Assembly (NCBI RefSeq): GCF_030816235.1
Contig: NZ_JAUSXT010000001.1
Location: 1,116,001-1,180,000, forward strand
Direction of reading: 5' to 3'
Source: Microbacterium sp. W4I4
GTDB lineage: Bacteria > Actinomycetota > Actinomycetes > Actinomycetales > Microbacteriaceae
DNA length: 64,000 nt
Shown one piece after another: positions 50,090-59,076 of this stretch (the stretch's first letter is position 1; every line of letters starts with the position of its first letter). The position numbers and the translations under genes were made by a program. The notes under the pieces were generated by a model, which saw only the letters and a program-made list of their open reading frames with translations, did no database searches and was not told the DNA's origin.

Positions 50090-51858
50090 CCACGACGATC
50101 CCGATCCCCGCACCCATCGACCCGATCGAGGCTCCCGACGGAGATCCGACGGGAGCGGAGTCGCTGTCCACCTCGCTGTTGAACGGCGCCGTGAGGCTGA
50201 CCGAGTTCAGCGAGGAGGCCGAGCAGCTCGCCGGCTCGAAGTGGTACTGGGAGGGCAAGGCGGCGGATGCCTACGGCGACCACGCCAAGCGCTTCGCGCG
50301 AGCCCACCAGCCGATGGGCGAGACGCTCAAGCGCGTGGCACAGGGCGTCGACGTGTTCGCCGAGCGACTGCGGACCCTGCAGAGCGAGCACACCGACATC
50401 ATCGGCGACATCCGGGTGTACGACCGGGATCGGGTGGACCTCATCGCGTCGGTGAACGATGCCGGCGACGTCACCGAATCGGAGGTCGCCGCCCTCCAGG
50501 AGCGCGCCCGCGTTCTGACAGCTCAACGCTCCGCCATCAGCACAGACATCTCCGGCCTCCTCACGCGGACGACCGAGAACGAAGACTTCCTGGTGCAGCT
50601 GTTCGCCGGTGCCGACACCGCCTCCGAGGCGAGCGCGCCCGACGGAGGCGCCAGTGCACTGGCCATCGCGGCGATCGTCGGAAGGCCCCCGGCATCCGCC
50701 GGTCCGGAGGCGATGAACACGTGGTGGAACGGGCTCTCCGAAGCGGAGCAGGACGCACTCATCGCGGCGTACCCCGATCAGCTCGGCAGCGCCGACGGGC
50801 TGCCCGCGTCGGCGCGCGACAGGGCCAACCGCCTTCTGCTCGAGTCCGACCTCGCCGACCTGGAGATGAAGGAGCGCGAGGGAGCTCTGACGCCTGATGA
50901 GGAGAAGCGGCTGACCAACGCTCGCGCCACGCAGCAGGCCCTGACATATGCCGACGGCTACACGGTGCCGGGCACGGACGACAGACCGGGCGGCCAGCTC
51001 TGGCTCTACGACCCGGACGCGTTCGGGGGCGACGGCCGCGTGGCGGTCGCGCTGGGCGACCTCGACACAGCGGACGACGTCTCGATCCAGACGCCGGGTA
51101 TCCGCACCGACATGACGAGCGTTCCGAACTACACGAGAGAGGCTGCCCGCCTCTATGAGAGCGCCCGGTACAGCGGGGACGGGTCCAGTGTGGCGACGAT
51201 GTTCTGGCTGGGATATGACGCGCCCCATGATTGGTACGACCCGGCCACCCTGTCGGAAGGCCGAGCGGAGGACGGTGGCGAGCGCCTGGCGACTGCAGTC
51301 GACGGCCTGCGCGCCTCACGCCCTGACGACCGGGCCCATATGACGGCGATCGGCCACAGCTACGGCTCCACGACCACCTCGTACGCCGCGGCGAAGTTCG
51401 ATCTGGACGTCGACGATGTCGCTCTGATCGGCAGCCCCGGCGCCGGCCCGGCGGACCACGCATCCGATTTCAGCGTCGGCGCCGATCATGTGTACGACGG
51501 ACGCAACAGCCGGGACCTCGTCGCGTTCCTCGGAGACGAGGGCTGGGCGCGCAAGGACTGGATCGAGGGCGGGCTCGGCGTCGACCCCTCGTCCGAGGAT
51601 TTCGGAGCCCAGCGCTTCGAGGCCGAATCGGTGTTCCGCGGTGACGGACGGAACACGGATGACCATGGCCGCTACTACGATCGTGACAGCGAGTCGCTCT
51701 ACAACCTGGGGCGGATCGTGGATGGGCATGGCACGGACATCAACTCGGCCGAGCAGTCGTACGACCCGTGGTGGCGGGCGGCGGTCGACCCGGAGAAGGA
51801 TCGCACGCCCACATCCAACGAGTTCGGACGATCCGACACCGGAAGAGGAGACGAATGA
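50086..51858 (+). CDS. WXG100-like N-terminal domain fused to DUF1023 alpha/beta hydrolase
   Basis: 590 residues. Residues 30-170 form a long helical hairpin with a WxG-like turn (AGSKWYWEGKAADAYGDHAK), as in type VII secretion targets. The region 240-590 is an alpha/beta hydrolase of DUF1023 type: YDPDAFGGDGRVAVALGDLD, then MTAIGHSYGSTTTSYAAAKF with the nucleophile Ser425, and ADHVYDGRNSRDLVAFLGDE. The acid/His residues lie near DDHGRYYD. It may be a secreted or surface enzyme. The following lipoprotein could be its partner. No secretion machinery genes are present in the window. Confidence 0.82.
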   Translation: MTTTIPIPAPIDPIEAPDGDPTGAESLSTSLLNGAVRLTEFSEEAEQLAGSKWYWEGKAADAYGDHAKRFARAHQPMGETLKRVAQGVDVFAERLRTLQSEHTDIIGDIRVYDRDRVDLIASVNDAGDVTESEVAALQERARVLTAQRSAISTDISGLLTRTTENEDFLVQLFAGADTASEASAPDGGASALAIAAIVGRPPASAGPEAMNTWWNGLSEAEQDALIAAYPDQLGSADGLPASARDRANRLLLESDLADLEMKEREGALTPDEEKRLTNARATQQALTYADGYTVPGTDDRPGGQLWLYDPDAFGGDGRVAVALGDLDTADDVSIQTPGIRTDMTSVPNYTREAARLYESARYSGDGSSVATMFWLGYDAPHDWYDPATLSEGRAEDGGERLATAVDGLRASRPDDRAHMTAIGHSYGSTTTSYAAAKFDLDVDDVALIGSPGAGPADHASDFSVGADHVYDGRNSRDLVAFLGDEGWARKDWIEGGLGVDPSSEDFGAQRFEAESVFRGDGRNTDDHGRYYDRDSESLYNLGRIVDGHGTDINSAEQSYDPWWRAAVDPEKDRTPTSNEFGRSDTGRGDE

Positions 51859-52397
51859 GGCTCGCACTGTTGACCGCTGTCGTCGTCGGCGTTCTCGCAG
51901 CCTCACTCACGGGATGCTCGTCAGTGCCGGCAGACCCTCGTGCCGAGCTCGAGCACCGCGCAGCAGTGCTGGATGCCGCAGCACAGGACCTGCTCGAGGC
52001 GGTCAGCATTGCGGGATTCTCCGACGCGAAGGCCCGCGGAGCGGTCGATGTGTGCCAGAGCCAACCGGTTCCCGGGGTCTCGTACACGGCGGGCGCCCAG
52101 GTGAAGATCGGTGACGACCTGCGGGGCGCCTTCGACGTCGTCGCCGCGCAGCTGAAGGCGACGGGCTGGCAGGACAGCGGTCACAAGCTCGGCGGCGAGC
52201 ATCCTTCGGGCCGATTCACGCGCGACGATGTCACACTCGACGTCAAGACCGGCGGCTTCTCGTCCGGCGGCAAGAGCTATGCGGCGGACGAGATGGAATT
52301 CGGACTCCGCATAGCCGACCCCTGCGTTCGGATCCCGGACGGCAGCTCATTCGTCGATTTCCAGGACCTCGACAAGGACATCCTCCCCCGCTCCTGA
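51855..52397 (+). CDS. lipoprotein, last gene of the WXG100/DUF1023 operon
   Basis: 180 residues from the ATG overlapping the previous stop. The signal peptide MRLALLTAVVVGVLAASLTG ends in lipobox LTGC, so it is membrane-anchored. The mature domain contains LEAVSIAGFSDAKARGAVDV, two cysteines (DVCQSQ, ADPCVRI) and an ATGWQDSG repeat-like core. No family is recognised. Its coupling suggests it acts with, or protects against, the hydrolase encoded before it. Confidence 0.78.
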   Translation: MRLALLTAVVVGVLAASLTGCSSVPADPRAELEHRAAVLDAAAQDLLEAVSIAGFSDAKARGAVDVCQSQPVPGVSYTAGAQVKIGDDLRGAFDVVAAQLKATGWQDSGHKLGGEHPSGRFTRDDVTLDVKTGGFSSGGKSYAADEMEFGLRIADPCVRIPDGSSFVDFQDLDKDILPRS

Positions 52398-52402
52398 CCT
52401 TC

Positions 52403-53146
52403 TCAGGCGGGTCGCGTCGCCCGGAACGCCCGGGTCACGTAGGGAAGATCGATCGTCGCCTCGGCCCCCACGCCGAGGTCGTCGAAGAGCTCGTCCATTC
52501 CCGCATGGATCGTGGCTCTGACCTCAGCGGATGCCGTGATCAGGTGACTTCGTGAATCGGCCATCCGATGCAGGTGCGCGCGCGTCATCGGGCGCACCCA
52601 CTCCCACCGCTGCATCTCGAGCTCGCCGAACGGTTCCGCCACAGGAGGGCCTGCGCCATCCAGCAGCTCCTCGGCCGCGCTGGCGCGCATGATCTCGGTC
52701 AGTCTCCGCACCCAGTCGACCCGGTTGTCGCGCGTGTTCCAGATGAGACCGAGCGTGCCGCCCGGACGGATCACGCGCCCCACCTCCGCGGAGCCGGCGA
52801 CAGGATCGACCCAGTGCCATGCCTGGCCCAGCACAAGGGCGTCCACGCTCGCATCCGGCAGCGGCAGCGCCTCCGCGGTCCCCACGAACGTGGGCACCCC
52901 CGGCACGGTCTCCCGCAGCTTGGCGAGCATGGCCGGGTCGGGATCGATCGCGACGACCTCGGCATCCGGAGCCTGCGCGAGCACCCGGGTCAGCTTTCCC
53001 GTGCCCGCTCCGACGTCCGCGACGCGGCGGGCGCCGGGAGCCAGCCTCTCCAGCATCCACGCCACTGCGTCGAAGGGATAGTCCGGCCGTGCCGCCTCGT
53101 ACGTGTCCGCTTCGGCCCCGAAGGATGTCGCTCGCGCATCGCTCAT
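52403..53146 (-). CDS. class I SAM-dependent methyltransferase
   Basis: 247 residues from the ATG at 53146. SAM-binding motifs are clear: GARRVADVGAGTGKLTRVLA (motif I), VVAIDPDPAMLAKLRE (motif II), LVLGQAWHWVDPVAGSAEVG (motif IV) and IRPGGTLGLIWNTRDNRVDW. The QAWHWxD signature is common in UbiE/Coq5-like methyltransferases acting on small molecules. The substrate is unknown. It is monocistronic, convergent with the lipoprotein gene. Confidence 0.87.
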   Translation of the reverse strand: MSDARATSFGAEADTYEAARPDYPFDAVAWMLERLAPGARRVADVGAGTGKLTRVLAQAPDAEVVAIDPDPAMLAKLRETVPGVPTFVGTAEALPLPDASVDALVLGQAWHWVDPVAGSAEVGRVIRPGGTLGLIWNTRDNRVDWVRRLTEIMRASAAEELLDGAGPPVAEPFGELEMQRWEWVRPMTRAHLHRMADSRSHLITASAEVRATIHAGMDELFDDLGVGAEATIDLPYVTRAFRATRPA

Positions 53147-53206
53147 GTTCTTCAGCCTACGGCGAGCCTCGCGTGCCCGGATCGGCGCCGGAGGGAGAGT
53201 GGGTGC

Positions 53207-53800
53207 GTGCCATTGGACTTCACCGCAATCGACTTCGAGACGGCGAACTCCAGCCCCGCCTCGGCCTGCTCCGTCGGACTCGTCCGCGTGCGCGACGGCG
53301 AGGTCGTCGCCCAGACGGGCTGGCTCATCCGCCCGCCGGCGGGTCATGACCACTTCAACGAGTGGAACACGAAGATCCACGGCCTGTACGCCGAGGACGT
53401 CGCGCGTGCGGCCACCTGGGAAGACCAGATCGACCGGCTGTGCGCGTTCGCGGGGGGCGACGTGCTCGTCGCCCACAGCGCCAGGTTCGATCTGACCGTG
53501 CTCAGCCGCGCCTGCGAGGTCACCGGGGTCGAGGTCCCGCCGTACCGTTCGCTGTGCTCGCTGGCCGTCGCACGCAAGACCTACGAGCTCGACTCGTACC
53601 GTCTGCCCAAGGCTGCGGCCGCGGCGGGTTTCGGCGACTTCCCGCACCACGATGCGCTGGCGGATGCTCGCGCGTGCGCACAGATCATCATCGACGCCGC
53701 ACGGCGTGCCGCCGTCTCTGACGTGGATGCTCTGGGTGCAGCCCTCGGCATCCGGCTGACCGCGCCCCTGGCCTCCACGCTTGAGCGCGCCGTCGCCTGA
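53207..53800 (+). CDS. 3'-5' exonuclease, DEDDh (DnaQ) family
   Basis: 197 residues from the GTG at 53207 with GGGAGAG upstream. Exo motifs are visible: motif I FTAIDFETANSSPASACSVG, motif II VLVAHSARFDLTVLSRACEV and motif III HHDALADARACAQIIID (HxxxxD). The long linker NTKIHGLYAEDVARAATWED is typical of RNase T/DnaQ-like proteins. It is stand-alone, without a polymerase or BRCT domain, suggesting DNA repair or RNA processing. Confidence 0.9.
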   Translation: MPLDFTAIDFETANSSPASACSVGLVRVRDGEVVAQTGWLIRPPAGHDHFNEWNTKIHGLYAEDVARAATWEDQIDRLCAFAGGDVLVAHSARFDLTVLSRACEVTGVEVPPYRSLCSLAVARKTYELDSYRLPKAAAAAGFGDFPHHDALADARACAQIIIDAARRAAVSDVDALGAALGIRLTAPLASTLERAVA

Positions 53801-53843
53801 CGCGGCGATCACTGAGGTCTCTGCCACCGAAGCGCACCCGGCC

Positions 53844-54242
53844 ATGGACAATGGTCAGGTGACGAATGAACTCAGCAGTGAAGTCATCGAGGGAACCTTC
53901 GATCTGGCGCGCCAGGGGCGCGTCGGCCCTCTGGGCGAGATGATCGAGGCCGGAGTGCCGATCGATGTGCGCAATGCACGGGGAGACACGCTGCTCATCG
54001 TCGCGACGTACGCGGAGCAGGGCGAGGTGGTCACCGACCTGCTGCGCCGGGGCGCGGACAAGGATGCGGTGAACGCCAACGGACAGACGGCCGTGTCGTG
54101 CGCGGTCTTCCGTCGCAACGAGTCGCTGCTGCGGATGCTGCTGGATGCCGGGGCCGATCAGGATGCCGGTGCCCACACTGCCCGCGAGGTCGCGGATCAG
54201 TTCCAGATGGCGGACATGCGCGCGGTGCTCGACTCCTACTGA
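53844..54242 (+). CDS. ankyrin-repeat protein
   Basis: 132 residues from the ATG at 53844. Starts at 53781 (overlapping the exonuclease) and 53859 (GTG) are alternatives. Three ankyrin-type repeats cover about 20-120: LGEMIEAGVPIDVRNARGDT, VTDLLRRGADKDAVNANGQT and LLRMLLDAGADQDAGAHTAR. These are protein-interaction modules, and small stand-alone ankyrin proteins of this form occur widely in bacteria. It may be co-transcribed with the exonuclease. Confidence 0.82.
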   Translation: MDNGQVTNELSSEVIEGTFDLARQGRVGPLGEMIEAGVPIDVRNARGDTLLIVATYAEQGEVVTDLLRRGADKDAVNANGQTAVSCAVFRRNESLLRMLLDAGADQDAGAHTAREVADQFQMADMRAVLDSY

Positions 54243-54275
54243 CGTCGGCGAGCCGCGTGACGTGCAGAGCTGCGC

Positions 54276-54554
54276 TCAGGCGCCGCCGGGAACGCCCGAC
54301 AGCAGGGCGATCACGATGCCCGAGGTCAGTACGAACGCACCGACCATCCACCAGGAGCTGATCTCGTGTCCCTCATCGCGGCGCACGCGGAAGAGCACGT
54401 CCTTGCGGCGTGCGGGGTCGGGGAAGGCACTGGCCGCAGTCTTCGCAGCGACGGCTTCGGCGAGCTGCTCCTCGGTGACCCGCACGATGCGACCGGTCTT
54501 CGTGGTGATCTGCGGGGCCCCGCTCTGCGACTCAGACTGCGCGTGCGTTGACAT
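54276..54554 (-). CDS. small membrane protein
   Basis: 92 residues from the ATG at 54554, chosen for GGAG eight bases upstream. A five-residue longer start is possible. The cytosolic N-terminal part (TGRIVRVTEEQLAEAVAAKT, ARRKDVLFRVRRDEG) is followed by one transmembrane helix near the C-terminus (SSWWMVGAFVLTSGIVIALL). The topology is a tail-anchored regulator-like protein. The family is unknown. Confidence 0.72.
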   Translation of the reverse strand: MSTHAQSESQSGAPQITTKTGRIVRVTEEQLAEAVAAKTAASAFPDPARRKDVLFRVRRDEGHEISSWWMVGAFVLTSGIVIALLSGVPGGA

Positions 54555-54668
54555 CCCGAGCTCTCCCATCCATGACCGTGCCGGCGCAGGCGCGCGCGGA
54601 TACGGCTACATTCTGCCAGGGCAGTCTGGGAATCGCGGTAAGCGCCGCGTGCAATGACTCAGACGGGG

Positions 54669-55655
54669 TCAGAGCCACTTCGATACGAGGTGATCCGACA
54701 CGATCCGCCGCAGGGTGCCCGACGCGCTGCGCAGCACGACGCTCTCGGTGTAGAGGTAGCCGCCCTCGCGGCGCACGCCGCGGACGAGCTGCCCGTCGGT
54801 CACGCCGGTCGCGACGAAGATCGTGTTGTTTCCGCTGACCAGGTCGTCGGCCTCGTAGACCTTGTCCATCTCGAGGCCCGCGTCGATGCCGCGCTGGCGC
54901 TCCTCGTCATCGCGCGGCCACAGGATGCCCTGGATGTGACCGCCGAGCGCCTTGATGGCGCAGGCGGTGACGATGCCCTCCGGGCTGCCGCCGACGCCGA
55001 CGCACATGTCCGTGCGGGCGCCGTGACGTGCGGCGTTGATTCCACCGGCGACGTCGCCGTCGCTCATCAGGCGCGTGCCGGCACCGGCATCCCGGATGTC
55101 CTGGATCAGCTGCTCGTGGCGCGGCCGGTTCAGCACGGAGACCACCATCTCGTCGATGGGCTTGTCGAGCGCGGCGGCCAGGCGGCGGATGTTCTCGCCG
55201 ATGGGGAGGCGGATGTCGACCACCCCGACGCCGGCGGGGCCGGTGACGAGCTTGTCCATGTAGAAGACGCTGGAGGCGTCGAGCATCGAGCCGCGGTCGG
55301 AGACGGCGAGCACGGACAGGGCGTTCTGCCGGCCGGCCGCCGTCAGCGAGGTGCCGTCGATGGGATCCACGGCGATGTCGCATTCGGGGCCGCGACCCGT
55401 GCCGACCTCCTCGCCGTTGAAGAGCATGGGCGCGTTGTCCTTCTCGCCCTCGCCGATCACGACGCGGCCCTGGAAGTCGACAGTGCCGAGGAACGCGCGC
55501 ATCGCGTCGACCGCAGCTCCGTCGGCGGCTTCCTTGGCCCCGCGACCGATGAAGGGAACCGCGCGGATGGCCGCCGCCTCCGTGGCGCGCACCAACTCCA
55601 ACGCGAGGTTCCGGTCGGGGCGGAGGGGACTGAGATCGGCTGTGAGGCTCACCAT
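54669..55655 (-). CDS. glpX: class II fructose-1,6-bisphosphatase
   Basis: 328 residues. It dephosphorylates fructose-1,6-bisphosphate in gluconeogenesis and is the main FBPase of actinobacteria. Metal and substrate motifs are seen: RVVIGEGEKDNAPMLFNGEE, CDIAVDPIDGTSLTAAGRQN, ALSVLAVSDRGSMLDASSVF and GVGGSPEGIVTACAIKALGG. Length is typical. It is divergent from fba with a palindromic element in the 184-base gap, so the opposing glycolytic and gluconeogenic genes share a control region. Confidence 0.95.
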   Translation of the reverse strand: MVSLTADLSPLRPDRNLALELVRATEAAAIRAVPFIGRGAKEAADGAAVDAMRAFLGTVDFQGRVVIGEGEKDNAPMLFNGEEVGTGRGPECDIAVDPIDGTSLTAAGRQNALSVLAVSDRGSMLDASSVFYMDKLVTGPAGVGVVDIRLPIGENIRRLAAALDKPIDEMVVSVLNRPRHEQLIQDIRDAGAGTRLMSDGDVAGGINAARHGARTDMCVGVGGSPEGIVTACAIKALGGHIQGILWPRDDEERQRGIDAGLEMDKVYEADDLVSGNNTIFVATGVTDGQLVRGVRREGGYLYTESVVLRSASGTLRRIVSDHLVSKWL

Positions 55656-55725
55656 GCGGTCAGCCTAACGACGCGACTCGTCGAAATCGGCGACTTTTCT
55701 CGATTGCGACATGAAGGAAACGAGG

Positions 55726-55746
55726 TTCTTGACAGGATCTCAAGAA
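55726..55746. promoter_or_regulatory. inverted repeat in the glpX/fba divergent region
   Basis: TTCTTGA (55726-55732) and TCAAGAA (55740-55746) are perfect 7-base arms with a 7-base spacer, a good operator geometry for a dimeric regulator. The site is 94 bases upstream of the fba start and about 70 upstream of glpX. Confidence 0.5.
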
Positions 55747-55839
55747 TGGTCGTCCGGCGGCTCGACACGACTGAGAAGAAGCAGCATCCGCGCGACTAAA
55801 GTGGCCATGACCCCCCGCACATCAGAAGCAGGAGATTTC

Positions 55840-56868
<1,029 letters not shown>

Positions 56869-56970
56869 CGACGCGTGGTCTCCCGCCGAGACTTCACTTC
56901 CCGCATGAGACGGCACGCCTGCCGTCATGTCTCGTGCTGAAACAGAAGTCTCGTCGGATGTGGTGACATG

Positions 56971-57005
56971 CGGATGCCCCGGATCATTGCGATCCGGGGC
57001 ATCCG
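56971..57005. terminator. bidirectional intrinsic terminator between fba and the TM2 gene
   Basis: CGGATGCCCCGGATC (56971-56985) and GATCCGGGGCATCCG (56991-57005) form a perfect 15-bp stem with a 5-base loop. It lies 100 bases after the fba stop and 16 bases before the stop of the convergent TM2 gene, able to end transcription from both sides. Confidence 0.85.
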
Positions 57006-57020
57006 TCGTCTCAGTCGAGG

Positions 57021-58073
57021 TCAGCCCACGGCGAGCGACCAGTTGCCATCCGCCGTGACGGTGATCACGGACGGGCCCGACGAGAGCGGCACAGTTCCGC
57101 TGTATGCGCCGATGTCGTTGATCAGCAGTCCGATGCTGAACACCTCCCCCGTCTCCTCCTGCACCACGAAGTTCCGCGAGCCGTCGTGCGTCGCCGTCAG
57201 GGCGCCAGCGGCACCGGCGTAGAGGAAGACGGCGTCACCGGATCCGCTGGTCGCGAGCACGGGTGCGGATCCCATCGGCCGAATGTCGAACGTCCAGGCG
57301 CCGTCGGCCGTCACCTGCAGGCGGACTCCCTCGCCGAGGGCGCTGATGCCCCAGGCCGTGGTGCCGCTGTACGCGCCGATCGTGTTGACGAGCAACTCTG
57401 CCGTGGATGCGTTGTTCGCATCGAGCACGCTGACGGCGAAGTTCCTCGTCCCCTTGTGCGTGGCGGTCACGATGCCGCCCGTTGCTCCCTCGGGAAGAGT
57501 GATGATCGTGTCGCCGGTACCCGATTTCTGGATCGGTTCGAAATCGCCCCAGGCGCTGTTCGCCCACGATGCGGCCTTGTCTGCAGCGGACTCTTCAGCC
57601 GGCTTTTCTGCGGGCTGTTCGACCGGCGGCTCCTCTGTCGCCGCGTCATCGGCCGGGCTGCCTTGGTCGGACGCGGACTGCGTCTGTTCGACGGTCGCTG
57701 CCGGCGCCCCCGTTCCTGAAGCACCGTTGACGACGCCGGAGATCCCGCCGACCAGCACCAGCGCTGCCGTCACGATCCACGCGACGAGTTTGGTCTTGTC
57801 GTAGCCGTCGAGAGGGCGCGCCGCCTTGTCGCGCGCTGCACCGGCGAGGATGATGATCAGATCCACGAGCCACCAGACGCCGAGTCCACCGAGGGTGAAC
57901 AGCTTCAGCAGGCCCGTGCCGATCTTGCCGAGGAAGAACCTGTCGACGCCGAAGACGCCGACGAGCAGTGAGAGCAGCCAGGTGACGAGGAACGACTTCC
58001 CATCGGGGGCCGGCGGTGCCGGCTGCATGGGAGGTGCCGCATACGCGGGCACCGGGGCTGTGGGGATGGACAT
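57021..58073 (-). CDS. TM2-domain protein with duplicated C-terminal domain
   Basis: 350 residues. A proline/alanine-rich start precedes the TM2 module ([54 protein letters not shown]), then a third helix ([20 protein letters not shown]) and an acidic linker ([20 protein letters not shown]). Two related beta-rich repeats follow, about 180-265 and 268-350, sharing [22 protein letters not shown] and LxNxIGAYSGT. The repeats are probably extracytoplasmic. The function is unknown. Confidence 0.82.
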   Translation of the reverse strand: MSIPTAPVPAYAAPPMQPAPPAPDGKSFLVTWLLSLLVGVFGVDRFFLGKIGTGLLKLFTLGGLGVWWLVDLIIILAGAARDKAARPLDGYDKTKLVAWIVTAALVLVGGISGVVNGASGTGAPAATVEQTQSASDQGSPADDAATEEPPVEQPAEKPAEESAADKAASWANSAWGDFEPIQKSGTGDTIITLPEGATGGIVTATHKGTRNFAVSVLDANNASTAELLVNTIGAYSGTTAWGISALGEGVRLQVTADGAWTFDIRPMGSAPVLATSGSGDAVFLYAGAAGALTATHDGSRNFVVQEETGEVFSIGLLINDIGAYSGTVPLSSGPSVITVTADGNWSLAVG

Positions 58074-58130
58074 GATGGATTCCTTTCGTTGGAATGTGAG
58101 ATTCGCGTCGGTGGACTGAAGAGGTCGGCG

Positions 58131-58682
58131 TCACTCTTGGACGACGATCAGGTTCGCGCCGGAGTCGGGGTGGTAGCTCCATGAGGCGGTGTAGTCACTC
58201 CAGGTGCCGTCTTGTCGTCCGTCGAGGCTGCGGGTGGCACCGATGCGCTCGCGAATGTGCGCCGGGACATCGAGCTGCTCGTACACGCACTCCAGAGCGA
58301 GACTGGTCATCCCGAGCGGGTCGTCGTCTTTCGGCGCGGTGTTGATGATCAGAGTGGTTCCGTCGTCCTCCACCGACACGACGCCGGCGAACACGTCGTC
58401 CAATGCACCGGTTTCGTCCGATTCAGTCGGCTGGTCAGTCGGCTGCGGTGACGACGTTTCGCGGAGACTTTCGAGGAACACATCGAGGGGCTTCGAACCC
58501 GAGCAGGCCTCGCCCGCTCGTGTGATCGCGGAAGGTTGCGCGAGCACGGACACGAGGGTCACCGCACCTGCCACGACGAGCACCCCCACGATCACGCCGA
58601 CGACCAGCCTCGTACTCCCCCGCTTCTTCGGTGAGGGCACGGGTGCGGATTCGCCGGCTGCTGCTTCACTGTTCTCTGACAT
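58131..58682 (-). CDS. membrane-anchored hypothetical protein
   Basis: 183 residues from the ATG at 58682 with GAGAAGG upstream. A cytosolic tail (SENSEAAAGESAPVPSPKKR) leads to one helix (RLVVGVIVGVLVVAGAVTLV) and an external domain with two cysteines (AGEACSGSK, LALECVYEQ), VFAGVVSVEDDGTTLIINTA and GTWSDYTASWSYHPDSGANL. It is probably surface-exposed. It is downstream of, and probably co-transcribed with, the 60-residue protein at 58694. Confidence 0.75.
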   Translation of the reverse strand: MSENSEAAAGESAPVPSPKKRGSTRLVVGVIVGVLVVAGAVTLVSVLAQPSAITRAGEACSGSKPLDVFLESLRETSSPQPTDQPTESDETGALDDVFAGVVSVEDDGTTLIINTAPKDDDPLGMTSLALECVYEQLDVPAHIRERIGATRSLDGRQDGTWSDYTASWSYHPDSGANLIVVQE

Positions 58683-58693
58683 CGCCTTCTCTT

Positions 58694-58876
58694 TCACTCG
58701 GATGCTGCGGGAGGAGCGCCCTCGACGGACTCCCGTTGGGCTCGGGACGGCGCCGCGACGGCGCCGTACAAGGTCCCCTGAAGCCGTGCGCCGGCACGCA
58801 ACGACGCGATCGCAACTGTGCTGTTCGGCTCGAGCTTCGAGGCCACGGGGACATCCCTGTTCACTTCGTTCGTCAT
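58694..58876 (-). CDS. small hypothetical protein
   Basis: 60 residues from the ATG at 58876, preceded by AGGAG at good spacing. The sequence MTNEVNRDVPVASKLEPNST is followed by VAIASLRAGARLQGTLYGAV and an acidic Ala-rich end. No known family. Its stop is eleven bases before the next start, suggesting a two-gene operon. Confidence 0.5.
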   Translation of the reverse strand: MTNEVNRDVPVASKLEPNSTVAIASLRAGARLQGTLYGAVAAPSRAQRESVEGAPPAASE

Positions 58877-59016
58877 GTCCCCGCTCCTGATTCATCGTGT
58901 GTGAGGAGGTGAGCGGGTCCCCCAGCTGGTCCCCTCGACCGACCCGCCCACCACTGCGGGTATCAGCCGCATCCACAAGCTAGGCTCGCGATCCGGCAGG
59001 TGGCGCAGGCGATGCT

Positions 59017-59032
59017 GATAATCCCCCTTATC
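59017..59032. promoter_or_regulatory. palindromic candidate operator of the type I RM operon
   Basis: GATAA (59017-59021) and TTATC (59028-59032) form an inverted repeat around a TCCCCC centre, a locally AT-rich patch in GC-rich DNA, ten bases before the -35 box of the RM promoter. It is a possible binding site for the HTH-bearing first protein or another controller. Confidence 0.4.
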
Positions 59033-59041
59033 GGTGCACGC

Positions 59042-59070
59042 TTGCTCGACGGCCGATTCACTCATAGAGT
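59042..59070 (+). promoter_or_regulatory. promoter of the type I RM operon, probably leaderless
   Basis: TTGCTC (59042-59047) and TAGAGT (59065-59070) are spaced by 17 bases. The ATG of the first gene lies only six bases after the -10 box and no Shine-Dalgarno sequence is present, so transcription should start at or next to the ATG. Confidence 0.55.
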
Positions 59071-59076
59071 CGCCGT

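Noticed and set aside
55729..55734. TTGACA as the -35 box of fba
   Set aside because: No acceptable -10 box lies 16-18 bases downstream. The sequence is part of the TTCTTGA/TCAAGAA inverted repeat.
54654..55799. 381-codon plus-strand frame covering glpX
   Set aside because: It is antisense to an unambiguous FBPase and is composed of shadow residues only.
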